A DNA stretch of 64,000 bases from Gordonia sputi NBRC 100414 (GTDB lineage Bacteria > Actinomycetota > Actinomycetes > Mycobacteriales > Mycobacteriaceae), in the NCBI RefSeq assembly GCF_000248055.1, contig NZ_BAFC01000052.1, positions 1 through 64,000 on the forward strand, read 5' to 3'. Below are positions 7,856 through 16,618 of this stretch, piece after piece. The translations under genes and the position numbers were made by a program. The stretch's first letter is position 1. Each line of letters begins with the position of its first letter. The notes below the pieces were generated by a model. The model searched no databases, was not told where the DNA came from, and saw only the letters and a list, made by a program, of their open reading frames with translations.

Positions 7856-8785
7856 TCAGACTCTTTCTTTCTCGTGAAGTACCTGCTGCGAATCGATGTT
7901 CTCGGGCGCATACGGCGGGGTCAGATGGATGTCGTCGGGCTCGGCGGCGTCGTCGCCGGTGGCCGTACTCGCCTCCGCGTACCGGTTGCGTGCACGTCGA
8001 TCGACGAACGACATGGCGACCAGGACGAGGACCGCGACGAGCATGAGGAGCGTCGCGGCGGCGTAGGCGCCGTACTCGTTGTAGTCGTCGGTGTAGCGGG
8101 AGTGCACCAGCAGTGTCAGCGTCTGCGAGATGCCGGGGTAATTCGATGACACCATCGTCACGGCGCCGTACTCGCCGAGCGCGCGTGCGACGGTCAGCAC
8201 GATGCCGTAGGTCAGGCCCCAGCGGATCGCGGGAAGCGTGATCCGCCAGAAGGTCTGCCACCCACTGGCGCCGAGGGTCGCAGCTGCCTGTTCCTGCTCG
8301 GTACCTATCTCGCGGAGGACCGGCTCCACCTCACGCGCCACGAAGGGCAGTGTGACGAAGAGCGTCGCCAGCACAAGGCCCGGGAAGCCGAAGATGACGC
8401 GGAAGCCGAGGCTCTCGACGCCGCCGAACCATCCCCCGTATCCCCACAGCAGGATCAGCGCGACACCGGCGACCACGGGCGACACCGCGAACGGGAGGTC
8501 GACGACGGCCTGCAGAACACCCTTTCCGGGGAATCTGCCTCGGGCGAGCGCCAGCGCGATGATGATGCCGAAGATGACGTTCAGCGGCACCACGATGACC
8601 ACGATCAGCAGGCTCAGCTGCAGCGCCGAGATCGCGGCCGGTGTAGTGATCCACTCCCAGAACTGGCCGAGGCCGTGTTCGAAGGACCGCCAGAAGATCA
8701 GTGCCACGGGCACGATCAGTAGGACGAACAAATACACGAGCGCGATGGTGCGGAGCCCGTATCGGGTCGACGCCGACAGTTTCAT
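7856..8785 (-). CDS. cysW: Sulfate ABC transporter permease CysW
   Basis: 309 residues with about six membrane segments, the first at roughly residues 13-33. The permease loop that docks with CysA is seen as EQAAATLGASGWQTFWRITLP (EAA motif). The C-terminal 45 residues are a hydrophilic, acidic tail. It pairs with CysT to form the membrane channel. Its start overlaps the cysT stop by four bases. Confidence 0.94.
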   Translation of the reverse strand: MKLSASTRYGLRTIALVYLFVLLIVPVALIFWRSFEHGLGQFWEWITTPAAISALQLSLLIVVIVVPLNVIFGIIIALALARGRFPGKGVLQAVVDLPFAVSPVVAGVALILLWGYGGWFGGVESLGFRVIFGFPGLVLATLFVTLPFVAREVEPVLREIGTEQEQAAATLGASGWQTFWRITLPAIRWGLTYGIVLTVARALGEYGAVTMVSSNYPGISQTLTLLVHSRYTDDYNEYGAYAAATLLMLVAVLVLVAMSFVDRRARNRYAEASTATGDDAAEPDDIHLTPPYAPENIDSQQVLHEKERV

Positions 8786-9681
8786 CGGTCCAGTTCCTCA
8801 CGCTTGGTCTGGCGCCGACCGACGATACGCAGCACGAGAAGTGCGACGAAGGCGATCAGCAGGAGTACGACCGAGATGGCTGCGGCATTGACCGGCTCGT
8901 CGATCTCGATCTGTTGCTGGATGTACTGCGAGGCGACCTGGGTCTTGCCCGGGATATTGCCGCCGATGAGGACCACGGAACCGAACTCACCGATCGCGCG
9001 GGTGAACGCGAGACCCGCGCCGGTGAGGATTGCGGGCAGGAGCGACGGCAGCACGATCTTGCGGAAGATGGTGCCGTTCCTGGCCCCGAGAACCGCCGCG
9101 GCCTCCTCGACGTCGGTGTCGAGTTCGATCAACACCGGCTGCACCTGACGGACAACGAACGGCAGCGTGACGAACGTCAGGGCAATGATCAACGCGGGCT
9201 TCGTGGCCGCGAGATGGATGTCGATGGGACTGTTCGGCCCGTACAGCGAGAGCAGCACGAGGCTGGCGACGATGGTCGGCAGCGCGAACGGAAGATCGAT
9301 GATCGCGTTCACAAAGCCCTTGCCGCGGAAGTCATCTCGCACCAACACCCACGCGATGATCGTGCCGAAGACGACGTTGATGAGTGCGGCGACGATCGAC
9401 ACGAGCACGGTGATCCCGATGGCGTCGAGAGCATTCTCGTCGGTGACAGCATCCCAGAAGCCACTCCAGCCGTTGTCGAACGACTGAACGGTGATCGCGG
9501 CCAGCGGCAGCAGGACGATGATGCTCAGCCAGAGCCACGCCGTACCGATTGCCGCGGGGCTCACACCCGCGAAGGTCCGCGAGCGACCGAGGAATCCCTT
9601 CGGCGGCTGCGAACTCGACGACGGTGCGTGCTGGGCCGACGCATTGTCGGTAGCGCTCGCCACCTCTCCTGCGGCGGTCAT
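8782..9681 (-). CDS. cysT: Sulfate ABC transporter permease CysT (CysU)
   Basis: 299 residues, with a hydrophilic N-terminal tail of about 40 residues and then six predicted membrane helices. The EAA loop reads EEAAAVLGARNGTIFRKIVLP, and ALPTIVASLVLLSLYG and RAIGEFGSV are typical of the family. It is the inner-membrane partner of CysW. The start overlaps the subI stop by four bases. Confidence 0.94.
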   Translation of the reverse strand: MTAAGEVASATDNASAQHAPSSSSQPPKGFLGRSRTFAGVSPAAIGTAWLWLSIIVLLPLAAITVQSFDNGWSGFWDAVTDENALDAIGITVLVSIVAALINVVFGTIIAWVLVRDDFRGKGFVNAIIDLPFALPTIVASLVLLSLYGPNSPIDIHLAATKPALIIALTFVTLPFVVRQVQPVLIELDTDVEEAAAVLGARNGTIFRKIVLPSLLPAILTGAGLAFTRAIGEFGSVVLIGGNIPGKTQVASQYIQQQIEIDEPVNAAAISVVLLLIAFVALLVLRIVGRRQTKREELDR

Positions 9682-10793
9682 TGCTTACTGCCTTCGTTGT
9701 AGATCTTGGTGATCGAGCCCTTGGTACCGAAGAGTGCGTTGTCCACGGCTTTCCACCCCTTCAGGTCTTTGCCCTTGTTCTTGGCCGCGGTGCCTTTACC
9801 CAGGGTCTTACCGAGTTCGTCGATTGTCCATAGTTTCGTGATGTCGCCGGGGAAAAGGGATTTCGTCTCGGCGATCACCGAAGGCACCACCGGCCGGAAC
9901 CCCTGCTTGGCCCAGATGTGTTGTGCCTCATCGGTGAACAGGAAGTCGACGAAAGCCTTGGCCGCCGGCAGGTCCTTCGACGTATTGACCACTGCGACAG
10001 GATTCTCGATCTTGAACGTCTGCGGCGGAATCAGGTACTCGACCTGCGAACTCTCCACCGCTCCGGCGTTCTTGCGCTGCAACATGATCGCTTCGTTCTC
10101 GTAGCTGATCAGGACATCGCCCTGACCCTGCTGGAACGTGGTGGTCGCCTCACGCCCCGACTTCGGACGCACCTTCACGTGGTTGTGCACGAGGTCGCTC
10201 ACGTAGTCGAGTCCGGCCTGCGGGTTCTTGCCACCCTCGCTCTTGGCCGCATACGGCGCGAGGAGGTTCCATTTGGCGGAACCCGAGCTGCCCGGGTCGG
10301 GGGTGATCACCTGCACGCCCGGCTTGAGTAGGTCGTCCCAGTCGTGAATGTTCTTGGGATTGCCCTTGCGCACCACGAGGGCGACGACCGAGCCGAACGG
10401 GACGCTGTTGTTCGGTTCGGCCTTCTTCCAGTCCTCGTCGACGAGGCCAGCCTTGACCAGACGCGTCACGTCGGGCTCGACGGAGAAGTTGACGACGTCG
10501 GCCGGCACGTGGCGAGCGACCTTGCGCGACTGGTCGCCCGACGCCCCGTACGACGCCGAGAAGCCGATGCCGTTGCCCTCGGGGGTTGCGCGGAAGGCGG
10601 GGATGATCTTGTCGAATCCGGGCTTCGGAGTCGCGTAGGCGACGAGATCGAGGTGGCGACTGCCGCTCGAGATGTCGACACCGTTGGGCGTGTCCGTCGA
10701 GCCGCCCCCACACCCGGCGACCAGTGCAACAGTTAGCGTCAATAAGCACGTCACTACTGGTAGGCGCCATCTGCGGGCCTGACTTGGACTCAC
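9678..10793 (-). CDS. subI: Sulfate-binding lipoprotein of the ABC importer
   Basis: 371 residues. A signal peptide ends in the lipobox LVAGC with Cys28 as the predicted lipidated residue, so the protein is anchored outside the membrane to capture sulfate for CysTWA. The mature part is a periplasmic-binding-protein fold (GSSGSAKWNLLAPY, QGQGDVLISYENEA, the family's sulfate-site and hinge segments). The GTG start at 10793 has AGGAT just upstream. It is first gene of the importer operon, with a sigma70-type promoter at 10848-10876. Confidence 0.94.
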   Translation of the reverse strand: MSPSQARRWRLPVVTCLLTLTVALVAGCGGGSTDTPNGVDISSGSRHLDLVAYATPKPGFDKIIPAFRATPEGNGIGFSASYGASGDQSRKVARHVPADVVNFSVEPDVTRLVKAGLVDEDWKKAEPNNSVPFGSVVALVVRKGNPKNIHDWDDLLKPGVQVITPDPGSSGSAKWNLLAPYAAKSEGGKNPQAGLDYVSDLVHNHVKVRPKSGREATTTFQQGQGDVLISYENEAIMLQRKNAGAVESSQVEYLIPPQTFKIENPVAVVNTSKDLPAAKAFVDFLFTDEAQHIWAKQGFRPVVPSVIAETKSLFPGDITKLWTIDELGKTLGKGTAAKNKGKDLKGWKAVDNALFGTKGSITKIYNEGSKQ

Positions 10794-10847
10794 GGATCCT
10801 CCACGATGATTCCCGGCTTCGCGGGACGTCGCGGCCGGAGCAGGATC

Positions 10848-10876
10848 ACGCTAGCAACGCCGAGCGCCTACCCCAA
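10848..10876 (-). promoter_or_regulatory. Predicted promoter of subI-cysTWA
   Basis: On the minus strand TTGGGG (10871-10876) and TAGCGT (10848-10853) are separated by 17 bases, giving a transcript start near 10841 and a leader of about 48 bases. No Cys-rich leader peptide is present here, unlike the sir operon. Confidence 0.5.
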
Positions 10877-10912
10877 CATGAGAACGGACGCCCCGGTGTC
10901 GGTCCGAGCCGA

Positions 10913-10990
10913 TCAGCGCGTGAGGAGCCAGGCGAGGACGACGAGAACGACGAGCGCAAGCAGCGCCCAGGTCACTCGTGACTTCATCAT
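10913..10990 (-). CDS. 25-residue single-span membrane peptide
   Basis: The sequence MMKSRVTW then a run of Ala/Leu/Val and WLLTR encodes one membrane helix with a basic N-terminus. It starts 5 bases after the stop of the 66-residue membrane protein gene and lies 37 bases upstream of the subI promoter. A second ATG at 10987 is an equally good start. It has no recognised domain. Its reality rests on the helix-like composition and the tight spacing to the upstream gene. Confidence 0.45.
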   Translation of the reverse strand: MMKSRVTWALLALVVLVVLAWLLTR

Positions 10991-10995
10991 CGCGG

Positions 10996-11196
10996 TCAGA
11001 GCCCCTTTCCGTCGTCGTCGGCGAACCGTCGACGATCGAACACGTTCATCACGGCTTCGACCAGCACGTTCAGGATGAGTGCGATGCCGATTGCGACTGG
11101 GATCACCACCACGAGAGTGACCAGGAGCTGCGGGACGAACGACAATCCGGTGAGCCATTCCTCCACCGAATCCCACCACGCGAGGAAGCTGTCCAT
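10996..11196 (-). CDS. Small conserved membrane protein, 66 residues, unknown function
   Basis: The protein has an amphipathic Trp-rich N-terminus (MDSFLAWWDSVEEWLTG), one long hydrophobic segment at about residues 22-48 and a charged tail DRRRFADDDGKGL. GAGGAGA lies upstream of the ATG. M. tuberculosis carries a small membrane protein gene (Rv2401A) in the corresponding position near subI, so homology is plausible. Its location between the importer and the permease gene suggests, but does not show, a role in transport. Confidence 0.6.
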   Translation of the reverse strand: MDSFLAWWDSVEEWLTGLSFVPQLLVTLVVVIPVAIGIALILNVLVEAVMNVFDRRRFADDDGKGL

Positions 11197-11373
11197 GCCT
11201 GTCTCCTCGCCCCTGCCCGGCCCCTGCCGAGTTTGGATCAGTGTGATTCGAATTCCGCGCTCGATGCCTCGCGGGCATTGCCAAACCGGCTCGAGTCGTG
11301 AACCGCGCTCACGCGGTCACTCGATCGTATCGAAATGCGCCGGACCGGCTTGCCACCCCTCTGCCCGAGCGGT

Positions 11374-12763
11374 TCAGCTCGCGGTCGCTGCGCCGGCGTC
11401 ACCGGACGCCGGCGCCGCCTCCAGCCGCAGGCTCCTGTGCGTCACCCTTCGATAGACGATCTCCGCGACGAAGCTCGCAATCAGTACGACGATCAGAGTG
11501 ATCCACGTACTCGCGGGTCCGGTGTGGATCGCGTATCCGAGGAGGAGGCAGAACAGCGCGAGGTTGAGCGTGACCGCCGCGATCAACAGCCAGGCCTTTG
11601 CGCCCGTTTGGTGACGGACCCGCAGGTGGCCGACGCTGACCGCCCCGTAGACGATCAAGAAGGCGAGACTCGCCATCTGTCCCACCGACGACAGCGGAAA
11701 GAAGACGACGAACGCACAGGTGAGTGCACCGGCCAGCAGGAGTCCCCACGTCCCGCTCCGCCACACCCCACGCGCGAAGTCGGCAGGCATCTCACCGGAC
11801 TTGGCGACGGTGAAGGCCAGGTTGGCGTCCGAACAACGTGGCATTGACGCCGGATGCGGTGGCGAGCAGCGCTGCGGCACCGATCACGATGAATCCGACC
11901 TGTCCGAGCACCACGCGCCCGGCGTCGGAAAGCACGTGACCCTGGTTTGCCTCGATATCGGGGAGCGTCATCACCATGACGATCAGCGAGCTGATCACCA
12001 CGTAGACGACGATCACGATGAACAGCGCCTGGTACATGGCGCGCGGGAGTTCTTTGGCGGGGTTCTTCATGTCGCCTGCGGAGTTCGTCACGACGCCGAA
12101 CCCCTCGTAGGTGACGTAGAGCAGGCCTGCTGCGAAGAAGATGCCGATCACACCTTCTCCACCGCTCTGTTGGAAGTTCGATGGGTCCGACTTGAACGAC
12201 GCCGCGATCACAAACGCGACGAGGATGGCCACCTCGATCGCCACGACGAACATCTCGGATCTGCCGACGAGTTTCGACCCGACCGCATTCACCCCGATCA
12301 AGACGATGACCAGCGCGACGCCGATGACCTTCCCCGACCAGTCCGGGGTATCGAAGGGCAGCAGATGTCGTGCGTAGCCTGCGAATCCGGAGGCATACAG
12401 CGCCATCGCGATGATCCAGCCGAGGAACTGAAAGATGTTGAGCCCGCCCGCGATGACACCGTCGCCGAAACAGCGGATCAGGAACTGCGCCGCGCCTCCG
12501 CGACTCGGAAACCGAGTGCCGAGCTTGGCGTACGAGTACACGCTGAACAGCGAGACCAGACCACCGACGAGGAATGCCACCGGAATCCACACGCCCGCTG
12601 TGGTCGCAGCTAGTCCGACCAGCGTGTAGAGACCCGCACCCATCATCCCGCCCACGCCGATCGCCGTCGCCGACGCGACGGTGATGGACGCCTTCTGGAT
12701 GGAATCGTTCTGGCCGGAATCCTTGTGGGTGGAATCGCTTTGGGCGCGATCCTTGTGGGTCAT
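11374..12763 (-). pseudogene. APC-superfamily amino-acid permease, disrupted by a frameshift near 11835
   Basis: Two overlapping frames together make one permease of about 460 residues. The first frame (from the ATG at 12763) covers GGMMGAGLYTLVG through the middle helices to SGVNATLFG; the second frame resumes with DANLAFTVAKSGEMPADFARGVW and continues to the stop at 11374. The junction lacks two bases relative to an uninterrupted GD-AN reading, so the first frame terminates at 11792 after only a few wrong residues. The N-terminal DNA also shows short imperfect repeats (THKDS/NDSIQK). It is either a recent pseudogene or a sequence error. Substrate is unknown; the family transports amino acids by proton symport. 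Confidence 0.8.
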
Positions 12764-12873
12764 CGACGAAGGTCCCGCCGCAGAGCAGCAGTGACGCGGT
12801 GAACACTGCGAGTCATGTGGTGCAGCATCGCACAGCAAATTCACACAGGCAGCGTCTTGCGGAAAAGGTTGCG

Positions 12874-13800
12874 CTAGTGCGGGTTTGAGTCCAACCGCCA
12901 CGATTCGTATGCGCGCGGATCCTCGATCGGCTCGATATGAATGCTCACTCGAAGATGATCGAGAGCCGCGTGCAGTTCGTCTTCGACACGTTCAGCCACG
13001 TCGTGGGCACGGTCGACACTCCACACCCCCGGTACCAGCATGTGCATCTGCACGTACCGCTCGTGCCCCGATTCTCTTGTGCGCACATCGTGAAATGCCA
13101 CCTCGTCGGTACGGAACCGGTCGAGCACGTCGTTGACCGTCGTGAGGTCGACGGCGAGCAGCGCGGCGTCGAGAAGTCCATCGCCCGAGCGCCAGATGAG
13201 TCGCGCACCGACGACGATGATGTTCACCGCGACGAGAATGGCAACGATCGAGTCGAGCGGCAGCCACCCGGTGACGGCAACAAGGAACACGCCGACGATG
13301 ACGCCGACGGTGGTCCAGACATCGGTGAGTAGATGCTTGCCGTCGGCTTCGAGAGTCATCGAGCGATAGCGCCTGCCCGCCCGGAGCAGGATCACCGCGA
13401 CGGCACCGTTCAGCACGGTTGCGGCGACCGAGATGGCGAGTCCGAGTCCCACCGCCGCGAGTTCGGCGGGATGCAGGAGCCGATCCACCGCGGCCACGAT
13501 GATCGCGATGGCCGCCACGACGATCAGGATGCCTTCGAACACCGCCGAGAAGTACTCGGCCTTCGCGTGCCCGAAATTGTGTTCTGCGTCAGCGGGTTTC
13601 GCGACCACCCGCAGCGCAAAGAATGCGGCGATCGCGGCAGCGAGGTTGACCACCGATTCGAGTGCGTCGGAGAGCAGACCAACCGACCCGCTGACGCGCC
13701 ATGCGATCAGCTTCATCACGATCACGACCAAGGCCGTGACAATGCTCAGGAGCGCGTAGCGCGTCAGATCTGGACGCGAAGGTGCGGATGCGTTCGCCAC
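12874..13800 (-). CDS. Cation diffusion facilitator (CDF) family metal exporter
   Basis: 308 residues with six predicted helices and a C-terminal cytoplasmic dimerisation domain (after residue 205, with the DVRTRESGHERYVQMHMLVPG segment). The metal-site helices show LLSDALES in TM2 and HLLTDVW in TM5, each with the conserved Asp. FGHAKAEYFSAVFEG is the family hallmark loop. The substrate is probably Zn, Co, Fe or Mn; the sequence alone does not decide. A TetR gene lies 57 bases upstream on the same strand and may control it. Confidence 0.9.
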   Translation of the reverse strand: MANASAPSRPDLTRYALLSIVTALVVIVMKLIAWRVSGSVGLLSDALESVVNLAAAIAAFFALRVVAKPADAEHNFGHAKAEYFSAVFEGILIVVAAIAIIVAAVDRLLHPAELAAVGLGLAISVAATVLNGAVAVILLRAGRRYRSMTLEADGKHLLTDVWTTVGVIVGVFLVAVTGWLPLDSIVAILVAVNIIVVGARLIWRSGDGLLDAALLAVDLTTVNDVLDRFRTDEVAFHDVRTRESGHERYVQMHMLVPGVWSVDRAHDVAERVEDELHAALDHLRVSIHIEPIEDPRAYESWRLDSNPH

Positions 13801-13857
13801 TGACCAATTGCACCACAGGACGGGTGACTCGCGCCGCCATTGAACCGGGCAGCGACG

Positions 13858-14460
13858 TCAGATCTCCGCGGCAACCATCCCGTCGAGGGCACCGTAGTAC
13901 GTCGACATCAGCAGACTCATCGTCTGGTCTATGGACAGACCGCTGGCCAGGAGATCGAGCACCTCGCGAGGATCGAACATCTGGTTGTACAGAAACAGCG
14001 CGTGATCGAAGTGGGAGTCGTCGATTCCCTTGCTGCGCAGCACCGCCCGAATCGGACGTTCCCAGGCGTCCCGAACCGTCTGGATCGTCGGATCGCCCTC
14101 CCGTAGTCGGGTGAGGAAGCCCACCGGTCGACGCAGCCGGACCATCGCGGGACCGTTGATCACGAGAAGCCGGCCGAGATGAGCGACGACGTCCTCGAAC
14201 AGGGCAGTGCCGGTTTTCGTCGAATCCTTGCTGTAGTCACGCAGTTCGACGATCACACCGTGCAGATACTCACGGACGAGCGTCTCCAACGAGGGAAAGT
14301 AGCGGTAGACAGTCGCAGTGCCGACCCCGGCACGCTCCGCGATCACGGGAATGCTGACGTTCTCATAGTCGTCGCGCAGCACTTCGCCCGTTGCAACAAG
14401 AATCTTCTTGCGATTCCGTACGGCGTCTTTGCGCGTCGGCATGGGGGCAGCGGCCGCCAT
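13858..14460 (-). CDS. TetR family transcriptional regulator
   Basis: 200 residues. The N-terminal helix-turn-helix is clear at about residues 14-60 (RKKILVATGEVLRDD...IAERAGVGTATVYRYFPSLETLV). The C-terminal ligand domain has no recognised specificity. The ATG at 14460 has GGGAGGTG eight bases upstream; an upstream in-frame start would lack a ribosome site. It is followed by the CDF exporter gene and may regulate it. Confidence 0.88.
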   Translation of the reverse strand: MAAAAPMPTRKDAVRNRKKILVATGEVLRDDYENVSIPVIAERAGVGTATVYRYFPSLETLVREYLHGVIVELRDYSKDSTKTGTALFEDVVAHLGRLLVINGPAMVRLRRPVGFLTRLREGDPTIQTVRDAWERPIRAVLRSKGIDDSHFDHALFLYNQMFDPREVLDLLASGLSIDQTMSLLMSTYYGALDGMVAAEI

Positions 14461-14574
14461 CGCGATACACCTCCCGCCACATCGGCAACACCGTCGGAAT
14501 CCCAACCGTACCCCAGCCGACGTACCGCTTCTCCAGGTCAGATCAGGTCGAACAACCAGCCGCGGCGAGCGCCG

Positions 14575-16614
14575 TCACAGCCCACGCCGCGCCAACAACG
14601 GCTCGATATAGGGCTTGCGTCCGATCAATTTCTCATGCGCGACAAGCGGGTCGACGCTGTCGCCACGCGACAGCGTCGACGTCGCGAAGCGTCGACCGTT
14701 CTCGCGTTGCAGGCCGCCCTCGGACAGGAACCACTGCTCGGTGTCGGCGTCGAGCACCTCCGACCAGATGTACGAGTAGTAGCCGGCCGAGTAGCCGCCG
14801 CCGAAGATGTGGTTGAAGTAGGTGCTCCGGTAGCGCGGCGGGATCAGGTCGGTGCCGATGCCCGCCGTCCGAAGCGCCTGCGCCTCGAAGCCCGCCACGT
14901 CGGTGATTGCCTCGGCCTGCGCGGTGTCGAGTTGGTGCCACGCGAGGTCGAGGACTGATGCCGCGAGGTATTCGATTGTGCTGTGGGCAGATTCGGTTCC
15001 TGCCGACTCGCGTGCTGCCGTGGCGAGCTCCGCGGGAATGGGTTCGCCGGTCTCGTGATGGCGCGCGTAGTTGGCCAGAACGGATGGGTGCAGCGCCCAC
15101 ATCTCGTTGACCTGCGACGGGAACTCGACGAAGTCGCGCGGCACCGACGTCCCGGACTGCGACGGATAGTCGACGGCCGAGAGCAATCCGTGCAGCGCAT
15201 GCCCGAACTCATGGAACAGCGTGGTGAGCTGATCGACGGTGAGCAGGCACTTCTCGCCGTCATCGGGCTTCGTCAGGTTCAACACGTTGACCACGACGGG
15301 CTGTGTCTGCAGCATCGTCGACTGGTCGACGATGCTGTTCATCCATGCACCACCACGTTTGGACGGGCGCGCGAAGTAGTCACCGAGGAACAGTCCGATG
15401 CTTCGCCCGTTCTCGTCGAGTACATCCCACACACGAACGTCGGGGTGGTAGGCGGGCAGCTCAGGACGCTCGACGAAACGCAGCCCGTAGAGCACGTTGG
15501 CCGCGTAGAACACCCCGCGGGTCAGGACCGTCTCGAGTTCGCAGTAGTCGGCGAAATCATCAAGCGGGACATCGGATTTCGACCGCGCCGCGCGCGCGAG
15601 CCAGTAGGTATAGTCCGCGGCACCGATCTCGGCGTCGCCCGCGAGAACCCGGAGGTCGTCGAGCTCACGCTCCCCCGCTCGCATCGCCGACGCGCTGAGT
15701 TCGCGCAGCAAGTCGTCGACGGCCTCCGCCGACGGTGCGGTCTGCTCCGCGATCACGTAGTCGGCGTGATCGCTGTATCCGAGCAACTCCGCACGCCTGG
15801 CGCGTAGCCGCACGATCTCCAACACCAATTCGGTTGTGTCGTTGTCGTTTCCGCGCGCACAGCGGTTGATCGATGCCTCGAAGACGCGGCGTCGAACAGC
15901 ACCGTCGGTCAGCTCGGTGAGGACGCTCTGGCTGGTCGGCAGTTCCAGGGCGATCAGATATCCGGTGTCGTGCCCTGCGTCAGTCGCGGCACGTCGCGCG
16001 GCGGCGATCTCACCGGCCGACATGCCGTCGAGCGCGGATGCGTCGTCGACGAACACGGCCGAATCGTTGGAGTCGTCGAGGATCTTCTGCGAGAACGTCG
16101 TGGTGAGCAGCGCCAGTCGCGACGAGATCTCGCGGATTTCCTGTTGCTGATCGGGCGACAGGCCCGCACCGGCGCGCACCGCGCCGCGATAGTGCTTGTC
16201 GAGCAGCCGACGCTGCGGCTCGTCGAGGTCGAGATCGTCGGCGTCGTCGTGGACCTTCGAAATACGCTCGAAGAGAACGGGGTTCATCGCGATCGTGTTC
16301 TGGTGATCGGTCAGCAGCGTCGACAGCTCCCGGCTGATCTCGTTGCGCTTCGGGTTGGTGTCCGGACCGACGAGGTTGAAGAAGATGCCGGCCGCGCGTG
16401 CCAGATCGCGTCCGGAGAACTCGACCGCTTCGACGGTGTTGCCGAACGTCGGCGGCTCCGCATTGTTCGCGATCTCGTCGATCTCGGCCAGCTGCGATGC
16501 CATCGCGTCGGTGAACGCAGGCAGGAAGTCGTCGTCGGAGATCGACGCGAAGTCGGGCAGGCCGTGCGGTAGATCGCTCTGTGCGAGAACGGGATTCACG
16601 TTGTCTGTACCCAT
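14575..16614 (-). CDS. M3 family zinc metallopeptidase (Dcp / oligopeptidase A-like)
   Basis: 679 residues, a usual length for M3 peptidases. The zinc site is HEFGH with His468 and His472 and the third ligand Glu497 (VEFPSQ); the GGYSAGYYSYIWSE segment near 620 is also typical of M3. It is a cytosolic enzyme that trims oligopeptides or releases C-terminal dipeptides. The start is four bases after the lepA stop, so the two are likely co-transcribed. Confidence 0.93.
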   Translation of the reverse strand: MGTDNVNPVLAQSDLPHGLPDFASISDDDFLPAFTDAMASQLAEIDEIANNAEPPTFGNTVEAVEFSGRDLARAAGIFFNLVGPDTNPKRNEISRELSTLLTDHQNTIAMNPVLFERISKVHDDADDLDLDEPQRRLLDKHYRGAVRAGAGLSPDQQQEIREISSRLALLTTTFSQKILDDSNDSAVFVDDASALDGMSAGEIAAARRAATDAGHDTGYLIALELPTSQSVLTELTDGAVRRRVFEASINRCARGNDNDTTELVLEIVRLRARRAELLGYSDHADYVIAEQTAPSAEAVDDLLRELSASAMRAGERELDDLRVLAGDAEIGAADYTYWLARAARSKSDVPLDDFADYCELETVLTRGVFYAANVLYGLRFVERPELPAYHPDVRVWDVLDENGRSIGLFLGDYFARPSKRGGAWMNSIVDQSTMLQTQPVVVNVLNLTKPDDGEKCLLTVDQLTTLFHEFGHALHGLLSAVDYPSQSGTSVPRDFVEFPSQVNEMWALHPSVLANYARHHETGEPIPAELATAARESAGTESAHSTIEYLAASVLDLAWHQLDTAQAEAITDVAGFEAQALRTAGIGTDLIPPRYRSTYFNHIFGGGYSAGYYSYIWSEVLDADTEQWFLSEGGLQRENGRRFATSTLSRGDSVDPLVAHEKLIGRKPYIEPLLARRGL

Positions 16615-16618
16615 GACC

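Noticed and set aside
6774-8046. A 667-codon plus-strand frame that would fuse SirB to a further 430 residues
   Set aside because: The extension is the antisense of cysA and passes through a perfect terminator; its composition is Arg/Val/His-rich shadow sequence with no domain.
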